The notes below the pieces were generated by a model. That model was given only the letters and a program-made list of their open reading frames with translations, was not told the DNA's origin and searched no databases. This document shows, piece after piece, positions 12,000-25,240 of a stretch of 64,000 bases of DNA (position 1 is its first letter; each line of letters opens with the position of its first letter). Position numbers and translations under genes: made by a program. The stretch is taken from the NCBI GenBank assembly GCA_026874595.1, contig CM049309.1, forward strand, positions 4,254,076 to 4,318,075, read 5' to 3'. Source of the DNA: Sipunculus nudus (lineage: Eukaryota; Annelida; Sipuncula; Golfingiida; Sipunculidae).

Positions 12000-12285
12000 A
12001 TGATCCAGCCAATACAGGTTAACACCCACTGGAACACCCCTGGTTCTTCCTGGGGAAACCGACCGTGTTGTTGACACAGCCTGACGTCCCCGGTCCCCGG
12101 GTGACGTTGCCACCGAATTCCCCATTACGCGTTTGAGGAAGCCCGATATTCCGAGTCTTTCCTTTTAATATTAGACTGGATGAAAACCGGCACGGGCCGA
12201 GATTTGCTTTTGTGAGAATCGAACCCACACCTTCCAGTGTTCTAGCTTAGTAATCGGGCGCTAACCACTCGAATATCAGGATTGC
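12000..12285 (-). mobile_element. tRNA-headed SINE-like element
   Basis: Read on the minus strand from about 12285, the sequence has an A-box-like GAGTGGTTAGCGCCCG, an arm ending GAACACTGG, and a B box GGGTTCGATTC. The last forms a T-arm-like stem (GTGGG/CTCAC). A GC-richer body without coding content runs on to about 12000. The head resembles a Ser/Leu-type tRNA. The anticodon arm does not pair well, so this is a SINE or tRNA pseudogene rather than a tRNA gene. Confidence 0.55.
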
Positions 12286-12289
12286 TCCT

Positions 12290-15200
12290 TACTCATTAAA
12301 CTAATTTGAACTGTGAAAAAAATGTTGTTGTGGCTCAACTTGATCTCTTATATCAAAACAGGAAGTGAAGGTCCGACATTTCTGACGTTGGGGTCAAGTA
12401 GTCATAAATATGATATATGATTGTGTTGCCCTTGATTAATTATTTGTATATCCATTAGTCAGAACAACTGAAGGGCATAGTCATAGCTACTAACATAAAA
12501 CTAACTTTCACATTAAAAACACGCGAAAACCGTTGTGTCATGCAACAGTTCAAAGTCCAAAGACGAAACTGCCTTGTAATTCAGGGAAAAGACTTCGAGA
12601 AAAATTTGCTTCTCCAAAAACGGGATGCCGGGGTAATCGTACACCTTTAGCAAGTTCCAAAGCCGGGAAATGGCAGAGAAGGACAAACCTTTTTTCTGTT
12701 TTGACATTCACCGACTCTTTGCGAAACATAACCTTGAACCTGTTGTTTGATTACATACAGGGTAAAATCACGAGAAAGGTATTATAGATGCAAAGCAAAT
12801 GTTAAATTAAATAATTAAGATTTTCGGTGTATATTTTTAAGGAGAAAGTTAAACAAAAGTTTAAACAGAACATTGAGTATTTCTTATCCTTATATCATTT
12901 TTAGAGAACAATATATGAATGAAATATGAATACTCATGGAACAAACAATACACGACACAAACAACGCAGAATCACGAAAGAATGAAAATACACACACGTT
13001 GCTGATACAGGAATCATAACCGAGTTGTTTTGAGTGCGATTAGATGCTTTATAAACATCACTGAGCCAGCTGCTTGCCAACGGTGGAAAGAGAAATTCCA
13101 GGGGGGGGGGGGGGGGCAAAAATATTAAATGTAAAAAATGGTACACGAGATATACAAAGGATGAGAGAATAACAAATAGAACGTGCAGGCTGGGCCTTAA
13201 AAAAACTGTCATGGGTCAATCAAACCATAAAACATTTTAGTATTTATAAATATTTCTTATTGTTAGTGAGTGATACCCAATCATTTTTATGTCGTGGTAA
13301 CTTTTCTTACCACTTGACAGTGACTGTGTAAGAATCAGCAACGCATAACAAGGAATTGAGGAGGACTGGATCTTTTGTGAAAATGGAGAAATATGGTCAT
13401 CAACGTCATACCTAATACAGAGTTAACTAGATTGCCAAAAATTGTAATCGATTTTGCACATTTTGGAACCGAGAACGTCCACTCACACAAAATGTGACTC
13501 AAATATAAGGTCCCCCATACAGGGAGTCTTGATTTGTAATACCTTAAATGTTTCTTAATTACTGCAGTAGGTATACCAACACAAATATTAAAAAAAAGTT
13601 GCATCTAACAACTGAAATACTGTAATATCAGTAGATCGGGCAAAGGGACTTCAGTTTGCTGCATGTACTGAGCAATTTATGCTAACAGATATATTTGTTA
13701 ATTTTGATATATACTATCATACATATTTAAAGCATTCCTCCGTTTTAATGGTGGACAAACTTGCAAGGGTTGTTCTGTTTATTTCTGCACCCATGCCTGG
13801 ATAAAGAAAATGTAATAATATAAGGATTAAAGAACCTGTGCTTTCTGAACCAAGGGTATCGCTCCTATTTAGTTTGATCGCCTTGGACCCCATGCCGTTT
13901 GGTGGCCTGTTCATCCGCATAACGGTTGTTTATATCAGTCAGTTGGACTTGGGTAATGTCATCGACCGTTTGATTCAGACACTTGTCACATATGAACTAT
14001 GTACGTGATTCATGACACAGACCAATCTAAACATTCACCAAGGACAGGCCACAGGAAACCCGGAAGGGCATCATCTCTCTGAGATAGCCTTACACCAGCA
14101 TTAACCAGCACTTCTTGTCTGCTGGGGACATTGTGCTCATTACTGACCTGAAAATCATATTATTGTATTGTGACGGCATTTCCCGCTCGTAACGTACGCT
14201 GTCAATTACTTGCAGTCCATATTACCACACATGCTTTGTGGTTGGGTCGACCAATAAGAAATAAAAGCAGTTGATATTTCTGGGAGGCTCTCTAAATATA
14301 TACGTTTCCGGGCGTGTTTGGGTAAATGAAATAGGCCTCTGTCTCACTATTTAAACAGGAAATGGCCAGAAATGAAAGAAAACAAATTGACCAGTTTTCA
14401 AGGACTGCAGGGTATCAAAAGCAAATGAACAGATGAACTAAGCAGATTTCGTGGCTTTCTCCATCTTAATAACATGAAATAACCACTGACAGCGCCCGGC
14501 ATGTCTATAAATCATGCAGTTAATCTCTTGTGTTTTTGTAAAGATTGGAAAGCCTCTTATTACTGTTTGGTAGTAATCATGATTAATGGCAGTAAATGGC
14601 GTCTTTACGCCCCGGCTGTGACGCAATAAACACCCTGCACAGGTCAAAGGTCACTTGTATTCCTACTCAACGCAACACGGCGCAGAATCGGACTCAGAAG
14701 AGTAGTACTCTGCTAGTTACAGATCATCAGCTTTGAAATTCAAACCCAAGAATGCACTGGGGGTGCTAAATACCCCAGCGGCGTAGTTATAATGTAGTGA
14801 AGAAGGTAATGTAGTCCATTAAAATATTTCTGACAAGGGTTGTTTGAAGGCAAGATATAAAAATATGGTTATTTTGAGTGGTAATGACTTCACGGAATAA
14901 GTAATATTTTGTAATGTGTACAAGTGAGAAGGTATTTCCCTGAAATATAACAACTTTAGATTTTAAAGTCTGACGGTTTGGACAAGTATATAGACCCGGC
15001 CGTCCCACAGTGCCTATGAGGAAGACGATCGTTTCGGGTAGAAACGATCTCAGGCGGAAATATGTCTCAAAGCGGAAGCTCTTGAATTCGTACTCTCACT
15101 TTCTCTCGTACTTTCTCGCGTTATGCCCTTATTAGTTTGCATGGAAGATTGTTTTTTTTTTTAGGTCAGCCGAGTTGCCCGTATTTCTGAGGGCAGTGAG

Positions 15201-16285
15201 ACATTGTGTCAATAAAAATGCTAAGCTACACGGCACCTTTTTAATGCTAAATGCATTTAACCCTTATGAAATCGTTCAGGTTATTAAGTGTGCGAACCTC
15301 GTTTTCACTTTTGAGGGATTTTTATAGTAGGAAGTCACAAAAGATGATTCCTTAGGAAGTCATTCGGAGTTGCTTTTTTCCTGTCCCACCCGATAGCATA
15401 CAGCCCAAGTTGTCTTGAAAGGAAACACAGCACTCAATCTGAATAACAGTAAGTTCAGTTAAAAGGGTGCTCTTGTGGCAAAGGTATTGTTAGGTAGTCT
15501 TTACATTAAGCACGGCGCAAAACAGAGCAACAACCTACCTACCATAACCACCGAAACCCATGCCCAATACAAATTTAGAGCTGGTCTAGAATTACCAAAA
15601 CACACAAAAAAAGATTCCTAAGTGTTTCTAAAATTAACGAATGATATCAGTGCAAGTAGCATTAAATCAGATAAAGCTGTATGAATTAAAGTATACTTAA
15701 AGCTATCATGTGACACGCACATTTAAGTGCAGTTTTACAGATCCATTTATACTTCATCATTCTCTGAAACTATAAAAAAATGACTTTCCATTTCTGTCAT
15801 TATTACTTTCTATTTCATAGAAAATTATTTTCCATTTCTGTCTTACGATTTTCGTGTCGTGGCAAAAGTAGATCGCATTTCAGATTTAAAAATAAGGAAA
15901 TACATTGTTACCATACTCAGTGCATAAAGTTGAAGACACATCAAAATCTCAATAACACGTCTGTCGCTAATTAGCCACTGAAACGATATATCTAAAGTTA
16001 CTCTCCATGCACCTTATGGCCGTTAAAATATTTTAGAACTAAAGTGGGATGGATGAAAAAGGAGCGTGCTAAGTTGGTAGCGTCAACTAAACACCACCTT
16101 ATTAGTAAAACCAACTAAATAGTTAAATGCTACTTTTCCACCTTTTTGCTAAAGGTAGTTTCTGTCCAGAACGAACCTATTCAAGTAAGGACTTCTGGCA
16201 CGGCCGGGATAACTTGTCACAACTCCCAAACTCCAAAATCAAAATTTATTCCATTTAAAGGAAACACCTTTTCTTTACGTTGCAC
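12290..16285. other. Low-copy DNA with a poly-G run, no gene seen
   Basis: No supported gene. A 16-base G run lies at 13101-13116. A short perfect hairpin is listed separately at 15027. The remainder is AT-rich with scattered short open frames lacking coding character. Confidence 0.5.
15027..15049. other. Perfect 9-bp hairpin
   Basis: GATCGTTTC and GAAACGATC are separated by five bases (GGGTA). Its function is unknown. It lies in otherwise unremarkable sequence. Confidence 0.5.
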
Positions 16286-16289
16286 ATGT

Positions 16290-16312
16290 GGGTGATAACA
16301 AAAAATTACTTA
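16290..16312. repeat. Left flanking direct repeat (~23 bp)
   Basis: GGGTGATAACAAAAAATTAC plus three bases. It matches 17771-17793 with only a few mismatches. The pair brackets the element at 16330-17723. Confidence 0.5.
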
Positions 16313-16329
16313 TACATGAAGTTCTTATT

Positions 16330-17723
16330 GTATCCGCCAAAACGATGATTTGCGGATACTATGATTTTGACCGGGTTCCGTCGCCGCCGCCGTATTCGAT
16401 TCTGGAGAACTCCTCTGAGACCACTGGACTGATTTTTCAGAAACTTACACCAATTATCGAATCACATGTGAACAACTAATTGGCATTGACCTCTGACCTT
16501 TCCCCTCTGCCCAGCGTCCATTTGAGCGTCTATTTCCACACATTAACCCACATATCTCGGGAACCGTTTGACCGATCAGGAAAAAAAAAATTGTACAAAT
16601 GTAGCCCTTGGATAGCTTTATAACATACAAAAAAATGGTGGCGCCACCTGCAATCATGTTTGCACAGTGTCCATCTGTTCGACTGCCTTGGGTTAAAATC
16701 ACTCATATTTTTGCAGGGGTTTGACTAAATCGCCTGAAATTCGGCATGCCTATACATCCTGGATAGCTTTCTTGTTTTTATGAACGGTGGCGCCACCTAC
16801 AATCACGTTCACGCTGCAGACATCCATGCTTATATCTCTGGTTTATCTTACTGGTTTGACGTATCTTCCTGAAAATGTGCATGTGTATTGATCTTACATA
16901 GCTCTTTATCATACGCAAAACTGGTGGCGCAACCTGCAACCATTTTTGCACAGCGTCCGTTTGTTTGTCTTCCGTGGGATAAAAACACTCATATCTCGGC
17001 GATTGTTTGACATATCTGCTAAAATTTTGCAGGTTCATACATCCTGGACAGCTTTCTTGATTTTATGACAGGTGGCGCCACCTACATTCTAGTTTACGCT
17101 GCAGACATCCAAGCTCATATCTCGGGGACCGTTCGACCGATTTGGCCAAAATTTTGCATGTGTATAGATCTCACATAGCTCTTTATCGTACACAAAACTG
17201 GATGGACAATCTGCAACCATTTTTGCACAGCGTCCGTCTGTTTGTCTGTCGTGAGCTAAAGCACTCATACCTTAGTAGTGGTTTGACTTATCTGCCTTAA
17301 ATTTTGCGTGTTTATACATCTTGGATAGCTTTCTCGATTTTTTGGCAGGTGGCGCCGCCTACATTTATGTTAACGCTGCAGACATTCAGGCTTATATCTC
17401 ACGACTGGTTGGACATACCCCCCTGAAATTTTGCATGAGTATAGATCTCACATAGCTCTTAATCATACACAAAATTGGTGGCGCCACCTATCACCATTTT
17501 TGCACAAGTCCTTTTGTTTGTCTGCTGTCGGATAAAATCACTCATATACATGCATATGTATACATCTTGGACAGATTTCTGGATTTTGTTGTAGGTGGCG
17601 CAACCTACATACACATTTCGGCTGCAAACATCCATGCTAATATGCAACACACCTCATTCCATTTCCCCTCCCCACTCAATCCATGCCTCACTTCACCCGT
17701 TCCACTCTGATTCTGGCGGATAC
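16330..17723. mobile_element. Element with hairpin end and four ~280-bp dimers
   Basis: The left end has the stem TATCCGC/GCGGATA (16331-16358), and the right end carries GGCGGATAC (17715-17723), complementary to the left GTATCCGCC. Inside, a palindromic core GGTGGCGCCACC or a close variant recurs at 16637, 16786, 16923, 17071, 17201 (decayed), 17348, 17477 and 17594. Long and short spacings alternate (149, 137, 148, 130, 147, 129, 117), so the repeat is a dimer of about 280 bp. Each half also has CATATCTCGG- and TTTTGCATG-like blocks. There is no coding frame. The architecture resembles tandem-bearing non-autonomous elements of bivalves (pearl/Helentron-derived type). Class assignment is inference. 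Confidence 0.65.
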
Positions 17724-17770
17724 ACTTAGTCGCTTGTCGACTACCCGTATTCTAGTTATAATTCCCATTT

Positions 17771-17793
17771 GGGTGATTACAAAATATTACTTA
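17771..17793. repeat. Right flanking direct repeat (~23 bp)
   Basis: GGGTGATTACAAAATATTAC plus three bases, the partner of 16290-16312. Confidence 0.5.
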
Positions 17794-17799
17794 GAAGAA

Positions 17800-19200
17800 A
17801 TATATACATTTTAGTAATACCACAATATTTTCTATAAACATTTTTGTTGAGAAATTTCCATCCAACATATTTTAACCGACCACATTACTCGCTTTACTAT
17901 ATTTATGCCTACGCCGATGGTGTATGTGGAAGCCCAGGTGCATTGTGGGGAAAGTTTCGTTGCCACAATCCCCGAACAATCAGGGTCATACTCTTGAGAG
18001 CATGTGTGATGTAAATGCTTTGAAAAAGTCCGACTTTACCCTTTATGCTTGTGTTATATACTATCTTTGTTCGAGAAAGTGGGCCCTGGTATGGGTTAAA
18101 TCCAGGCACCTTGACCCAGGTATCTTGACGCATTTCCTGATAAACCTATATTAGGTGTATCCATGAAACGGCTGTGATGGTTAATTATAAAAAGGAATAT
18201 ACAAGAGAACTGGTCTGCACAGAAAACTTTCATCTGGATTTTAGGAGATGTTATACATTTGAGAAAATAAACCTTCGACATACATTTATAACAAACCAAG
18301 ACCTGTTTTCCTAAATAAGACAATATAGGTAACTGTTGTTCCAGGAACCGTAAGAAATTCGACCAATATCCTTTCCAGGTATGGAAAGTAAACCCAAATG
18401 TTAATTTTTCAAATGGACTTTAAAGTACCGTAACTTGTTTTCTGCAATAATTTATCACTAAAATAACCAGACATTCCATTGTATACATTAGCTGCATTAT
18501 TATAAAGTTGTTTACGTAAGGAAAGGTTTTCTGCCAATGTACCATGAAATGAAAAGTGTTTAATATATAAGGAAGATGGCAGTTGACTGTACATGTTCAG
18601 GATATGGAGGGCTTATGTTGTATTCAGAACACGAATTGACATCAGAAGTTATGCGATAGTTCATCAATCAGGGGAACATTAAATACACAGCTAGGTCCCA
18701 GTGTCCCGTGTACAATGGCGGCAACTGGTTTGAATCATGAGGGACAAAAAAGAGCTTTCTTCCTCAGCGTGGCGGCTTTTAACTTAATCTTCAACATGGC
18801 ATGAACGGTCTTCTTATACACCTTTGACTTTTATAAAAAACGAGCCATGTCTTGGCTCTTCACGGTAAAACAAGCCCAGCGTCTCGGTTCTATACGGTAA
18901 AACGTGACCCTGTTTCCCAGGCTAGTGTAAAAACATCACTACGCAACACGTACCGCCTCAGATCACATCTTTTTTCATTCCACCCGTTACGTTTTTGGGA
19001 AAGGCGGAAATGAAAGTATATGATCTGAAAGCATAAAATACGTAGCTGTGCTTTTAGTATTTACAATTCTCGTGACGGCTTAATTAAATGACATCTCTTG
19101 GTTTTTATGACCGATCGTCGAATTTACATTTATGTGTAGATTGTAAGAAAACTTGCAGAACAGAGTACCGTATTTGAGCCAGTTGTTTTTACATTCGTCC
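17800..19200. other. Low-copy DNA, no gene seen
   Basis: Short open frames only. A 29-codon ATG frame at 18715 was considered and rejected. ACGGTAAAAC occurs twice near 18865-18905. Confidence 0.5.

Positions 19201-19203
<3 letters not shown>

Positions 19204-19259
<56 letters not shown>
19204..19259. repeat. (TA)n microsatellite
   Basis: About 56 bp of uninterrupted TA dinucleotide. Confidence 0.95.
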
Positions 19260-19261
<2 letters not shown>

Positions 19262-19491
19262 GACCCTGTCTTGAATGGCTGTTACATACTCGGTGCATTG
19301 AACCAAAGACATTCATTAAGCGATAACTGAACCGGGCATGCAGTGATCCATTTATTTGAATTTTGCATTTACGACACATTCGTTTTCATTTCAATCTCTA
19401 ATTCATACCTGTGAGGACAAAACAATGTGATATATATGTAACAGAGTGTTACCCTATACTTCATTAGATATTAGCGTAATATTTGAAAAAA

Positions 19492-19630
19492 ATTGTTATT
19501 ATTATTATGTATTATTATTATTATATTTAGTAGTAGTAGTAAGCGTATTAGTATTGGCATTAGTATTGGTATTATTATTATTAGTATTATTATTAATACC
19601 ATTATTAGTGTAGTAGTAGTAGTATTAAAT
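19492..19630. repeat. Impure (ATT)n/(TAG)n trinucleotide tract
   Basis: Interrupted blocks of ATT, TAG and TATTGG-like triplets. No other feature. Confidence 0.85.
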
Positions 19631-19709
19631 CTGCGTTATCATCGATATGACAGTACCTTCAGACCGAACCACCTCTGCATGTAAAAATGACTGAAAATAT
19701 AAATGTCCG

Positions 19710-19990
19710 AATACAAAGATCTGGAAATTGAAATCAACAGCAAGTGGAGAATGGAAATATCAACGGTGCCAAAGGGCACCTGGATACTAGGACCAAAGAG
19801 GATGGGCATCGAGAAGTAAACAACCAAATTCCTGGAGATATTAACATTCTAGAACTGAGGAAGGTCGCCATCTTTGGAAAGGTCCAGATTATATAAGAAG
19901 AATACTGCAAACAGAAGATCTCCCCTTTAAGGCATGAAAAGCATGGAATGGACCAGACTCTATAGGAAGAATACATATACAAGCAAAGAA
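19710..19990 (+). pseudogene. Decayed LINE-like (non-LTR) pol C-terminal fragment
   Basis: Conceptual translation gives KDLEIEINSKWRMEISTVPK in one frame. After a frameshift, about 19820-19895 reads NQIPGDINILELRKVAIFGK, followed by stops. Both pieces resemble the conserved KDLEIEV..W / IPG.I...ELQK...LG block that follows the reverse transcriptase domain in a widespread group of invertebrate non-LTR retrotransposon proteins. This match is from memory of the family and not from a search. The fragment runs directly into an (AAT)n tract at 19992, as expected of a 3' microsatellite tail. At least one frameshift and several stops show that it is dead. The 5' part of the element is missing. Confidence 0.6.
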
Positions 19991-19991
19991 G

Positions 19992-20063
19992 TAATAATAA
20001 TAATAATAATATTAATAATACTATGTATTAATAATAATACTATGTATTAATAATAATTTAGAC

Positions 20064-20094
<31 letters not shown>

Positions 20095-20095
20095 T
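19992..20095. repeat. (AAT)n tract, likely LINE tail
   Basis: Interrupted AAT repeats with a duplicated ATACTATGTATTAATAAT block, directly following the LINE-like fragment. Confidence 0.85.
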
Positions 20096-20099
20096 CCTA

Positions 20100-22295
20100 A
20101 TATTTTTACCTACAAACTTTTAGAACAGAGTTACATTGCTATACTATCTATATAATATTTTCATAGTTTTATAAAAAAATTATAGTTATTTTTACACGGG
20201 GTAGTGAGATTACCTTTGGTTAGGGAAAGTAAGTAACCTTGGCGCATGTGGATGACAGGTTCATGGGGTACTATTATTTATTATTATACTTGGCTTCTTT
20301 TCTCGTTCAGAATTATTGTCATTGTGGGAGAACGCTTTCATAGATATATATCCAGGTACAGCACAGATAGGGCCTGTTCCACCATGCTTCCCATGTAGTT
20401 AGAATTGATTTAGATATGTGTATTGATTTCCAGACTAGAATAGACTTGGGCCCTGCAGGCTTTCTGCTGATTATACACAGATCAAGATGTTCAGATGAAA
20501 AATAACCGCAATGGACTGGAAATAATAGGAATTTTGCTACTTAATTAATTACTATCAGGAGTAATTGATGTATGTCCACAAGGTAGAAATTTGTAATGTT
20601 TATTCGATGGTAATTAAAGCATTCATTTCATGTATACATTATGGGATAGATTTTTCTCAGTTTTGTGGAGATGCCATCTTCCAGGGGCGAATTGATTATA
20701 GAACAATATATAATCTTATTGGTTTGAAAGCATGTATTTATTTAGACTACAAACCTTTTCCGCGATTTTTTATTCTGTCCTTTCTGAGGGCCAGAGAAAT
20801 AAAGTCTTTGTTTGTCCCCCCCCCCCCTTCGTCTTTTGTCTTGTCTGTAATATCTAGATCCAATCCAAGAAGAGATACGTGACTGTATGCTGAACACTTT
20901 CATTGCCGAATCCGGAATATCTTTAAATGGCGGTTGTAGGGCTGCTAGGGACTGAACCATGATAAGGCCAGTAAAAAATTAGAAAAGCTTGAAATAATTT
21001 TTTAAACTGTAACTGGTGCATGAATATGAATTTTCTAGATTTGAAAGGGGGGGGGGGGTACAACTTTCATAATCCCCGTCCCTGAATTCCGCCATGACTG
21101 ATACATAAAACTTGATGAGACTAGTTTTCCGAGAGGAAAAATATGTGTCCTACTGTCCTGTAACGCATGAAGCTGTCGACAATGTTCCCTATATACTACA
21201 TGTCCTGAGACACTGTCACGCTGTCTGTGGACACACGTAACTGTACCCCGACACTGTGTCTTTATCCCAAAGCATTCTAGCAGGATCTTAGCCGGTGGAA
21301 GACTCTGTCAGTTACGGACAAGAACCTCGTGTTCGTGAACTCAAACTTTTTTTTCACAATGGCTTGGTTAGATACAAGTATATATGTGGTATATACAATA
21401 ACATTGGGATTTGGAAATGATCCAAGAGACAGAGTTCTTACACTTGTTGAAATGAAAACAACCATGGAAAGAACTCATGTGCGTCATCAATAATCAATCT
21501 ACTGATGGCGAAAAGATGCCTTTTATGAGTCATACATATACCACAATTATGGCGGCAGTTTCGGGCGGCTGACATAACAGGTCCTATATATAGAGATGTC
21601 AAAACATATTATACCTTATAAAACGGAAGTGGTAACTTTTAAGAGAACAAAAATTGTCATCATTTCTGAAGACGTCTCAGCGCATACAAGTTCCAATGTC
21701 ACCTCGAATAAACCTTACCAACAGATAAATGTGTTTGTTTAAATTCTAGCCGCAAACATGAAAGTCATAAACGCGTGACAGACAGTTATGTTTTGCGAGA
21801 AACAGGTATTAATAGTGGTCATCACAGAGGTGAGATATTTAAAAAAAAAAATGTGTACCTTGTTTTTCATTGTGTTTATTCCTTATAGCCATAGCCTGTT
21901 ATTAACATTACCTGCTATACAGAGGAATGCTGTGATAGTAAGCATGACCAATGCAGTACGCTTTTTGGCATGACTAGTGTCACGACTGTAGGCGTAATAA
22001 GGCCCGATCGGTCGAGTTAGAATGCCTGTTGTGTCGTTTTTGTGTACGGCCATACCACAATCAGCAAACAGTGTTTAATACCTTTCTTATGTGCCAGTCA
22101 CCAAAACACATTAACATCAGTTGAAAACAGCTGTGAGCTATTTTCCAGTTGGGTGATACACATACTATGTCCAAATGAATAAAATGTAAAAGCTTGTGAG
22201 CGGAAAGAAACATCTTTATCCATTATAAATTTCAAGCTGTGTGAGTGATCTTTCATTTATCAAGGTCGTGGCATTTCCTTGGAGGACAATATATC
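20100..22295. other. Low-copy DNA with C and G runs
   Basis: A C run lies at 20817-20827 and a G run near 21049-21058. No gene is supported. Confidence 0.5.
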
Positions 22296-22299
22296 AGCC

Positions 22300-22830
22300 T
22301 CATTATAAAAGACGAAAGTGCTTCATCCTCAAACGGGACCGGCACGGCGGCGTATGGTTTCACAGAGGACGGTTAGATATTTGAAGGAGATTACTTTGAG
22401 AGCGAGGCAAGACGTGTGACTCGAGGCTCCCGCGGGAGGCAATGTTCTCCGCGGTTGTTTTGGTTGTTCTTGTATGATCTCCCCAGGGATGAAGGCGCAG
22501 GTGTCCCTCCAACTAGTAATGGCTGACGGGACTCCATATTTTACGCATTGTCAGCAAGAGGCTATGTACTTGTCTATATCGGTCTCAACACCCAGTAAAT
22601 AACTCGGCTATAATCCCGCCGGGAATACGCTGTATCAGCCACGATGAATCCTATCAATTTGTCACGCCGGCGCGGTCGGCGTCATTAGCGGCAGGCAGGG
22701 ACGGTGTCCCCGAGTTATGACAAGATTATCCATGCTTGATTACAGCATTGATGAATGCTGTAATAATATGATATTGCGATTTACGCATCCAGACTTGGTA
22801 ATTTATAATGACAATTCATGCTACAATAAA
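22300..22830. promoter_or_regulatory. Candidate cis-regulatory region (weak)
   Basis: A patch of higher GC and CpG content than its surroundings. It holds ATAATCCCGCC (a K50-homeodomain-like TAATCC), TGACAATTCATG and other ATTA cores and lacks repeats and open frames. This is only a composition-based guess. Conservation across species would be needed. Confidence 0.15.
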
Positions 22831-22956
22831 ATTGATTTTCTCCTACCTTTTTAATATTGGCATAAAAGCAAATTAATTTGACGTTCACGTGATTTTAAAC
22901 CTGTATTTCTAAAATATGGAGTATTTATGAAATATTTATCACAGATAAAGGCATTC

Positions 22957-22960
<4 letters not shown>

Positions 22961-22989
<29 letters not shown>
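22961..22989. repeat. (GA)n microsatellite
   Basis: Fourteen and a half GA dinucleotides. Confidence 0.95.
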
Positions 22990-22995
<6 letters not shown>

Positions 22996-24179
22996 TGATA
23001 AACATACACATATATATCCAGCAACAGGGACAATGAATTGAAAATCCCTCTGTTTTGACTTGAAGCAGAATTAGCAAGGAAAGCTTATTTCTTTAGAAAG
23101 AAAAAGATCCGACGTTAAAGGGCATTGGGAGCACGTGTAATAACGAACAGGACATTATAAATGCATGTATTCTCATCAAATATTAATAAATCTTCGGACG
23201 GAAGACTAGGATTTGATTAGGCCTTAAGCAGGGGCCAGACGGATGTGTTTCATCAATTAGAACAGAATTATTTACACAGACACTTATTTTCTCTTGAGGA
23301 ACCGATGCTGAGTTATCGGGTGCCAAACATCTTGTGTGAGAGTAGACTTCAAACGCTTTTTTTACCAACCCTTAGGGGTTCCGCGGCGAGACAAAGCGCT
23401 CTAACCACAGTTTTTTCTGACCTTAGTTCGCACATTTTATGCAGATCCTGGCTGTTGCAGTATTACAGATAGGAAGCGAATAGTTGCAGCTAAAGGTCAA
23501 TGCCGAAAATTCCTTCTGCTTATTCCGGGCTTTAATCTATCCTCTTCCGCCGCCAAAGCTTAAGCATAGATATGATCACGTGATCACTACGTCATATTGG
23601 AGTGATACATTAGAATTTAGCAGTGTACCGTCAATTTTAAACCCATCTCGAGAAGAAGTATTATGATTTACTTAAGAATATACGGTTCCAGACAAAAAAA
23701 TGTAAAAATCATTGCATAGGAGTTAAAATTTGCCAAAGATGAAGTCATTTGGTATTAAGGCTTATATGCTAAAATTTTCATTGGGCCATTTTTGACGTAG
23801 CCGCTAGATGAAGCATAACCTGGCTTTCTTGAAAAAAAAATACACGCATGCGCATTCGAATACTTACAGGCGAACGTCATAGAACTTCAGAAGTTGACAT
23901 TCTCAATGTTGTTGGATATCTTATTTCCTCTTCCGGTAACTTGGGTCTAAAATATGAAAATGACTCATGAACTGTAAAAGATCTAAATCCGTTAAATGTT
24001 ACATGTTCTCTGTAATTAAAGAACAAAAATAATAATTATCCTTAGTATTACTTTCATTTGAAAAGTATCAAAGTAAAGCATTATGAACTTTCAATAGGCC
24101 TTTAATTAAACGTGAATTGGAGATGATTATCTGCGTTTCCCTCGAAGCAATTCGATTGTAACAACGCACAGGTTTTAAC
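22990..24179. other. Low-copy DNA, no gene seen
   Basis: Short frames without coding character. CATGCGCATTCG and other unremarkable motifs only. Confidence 0.5.
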
Positions 24180-25240
24180 TAAAGCCCGAAAGTGATGATT
24201 TATTCGAGAACTGATCCCTTTCTGTTGCCCGGCAGGCAGACGCCGAATGCATGACCGATGATGTTGTATTAATTCGGCTGATCACTCCCGCATAAACTCA
24301 ATGATTTCTATTTGTTTTCTACTTAGTGACTAGGCTGTGTGCCCTCATTTTCACATAGGCCAGCGGGCCCATGTCGTAAATTAAATTTGGCAAGCAAAAA
24401 AATATGTGAACACCATGCTAATCACTATGGGGCATGTATCCGGGGCACGCCATTCTCCAAACTGAAGCAAAGACAAATATCACTTGGTTGACTTTCCTGT
24501 CGTAAAGTGATTTATTTCTATTCGATTTTTATCAAATCCATAACAATTCGTACCATACTATGACCATGATGAATATAAAATTATACCCCCTTTCCAAAGA
24601 GCTTGAGGCGGTCAAACCCGCAGAATGGAGGGGTTATAGGTTTCGAGGGATACATAACCCGAGCGATATTGGGGTACCGCGCGTAGCCCAAGCATTATTT
24701 CAGTCCTCTGACGTCGGCTAATAGAAATGCTAATCCCGCAGTAAATCTATAGCGCTATGGGATTGGCCCATTGATTACCGCGGAATTATCTGATACAAAG
24801 ACTTTAAAATTATGAAAGCGGTTATCCGCATGGTATGCACAGGAACGACCTTTTTTCCACAGGGCTTATTTATATTTGTGATTGCATGCGTCATGCCGTC
24901 CGTAGACTGTGCTCCTTTTAGACTTATCAATTTGGGTCATAAATAAATCGACAGCGGATTTACATTCAATAAATGGCGATGATCATTGATTATTATTCTA
25001 AAGGGCTATTGTCGCAGAGATTCATGAATCGTTGAATCTGACAAGTGTTGCTTTGATATTAAGTTTTGCCCCTGATCAACGTCACTGACTATCGTTTTAC
25101 TTTATCATACACGCTATGCATATTTTAGGACTGTGTTATTATGGAGGATTGATCGAGTTTCTATTAAGTACTGATTAATTAGCTTTTATTGTAGGGTACT
25201 TTGTTAATCAATCAACCGAAAATTATAACAAGCGCAATAC
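24180..25240. promoter_or_regulatory. Candidate cis-regulatory region (weak)
   Basis: Repeat-free sequence with clustered homeodomain-type sites: GCTAATAGAAATGCTAATCC (24716-24736 region), ATCATTGATTATTATT, GTTAATCAATCAACC and TTAATTAGC. The mix of POU-, K50- and Hox/Pbx-like sites suggests an enhancer. This is inference from motif appearance, and such sites are common by chance in AT-rich DNA. Confidence 0.18.

Noticed and set aside
12205-12285. Functional tRNA gene on the minus strand
   Set aside because: A and B boxes and a T-arm are visible, but the anticodon and acceptor stems do not form. It fits a SINE head better.
18715-18804. 29-codon ATG frame with good start context (MAATGLNHEGQKRAFFLSVA)
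   Set aside because: Too short, with no clear donor site before its stop. Chance is likely.
23370-23420. tRNA-like GTGGTTAGAGCGCTTTGTC on the minus strand
   Set aside because: Resembles an A box but has no B box at the right distance and no cloverleaf.
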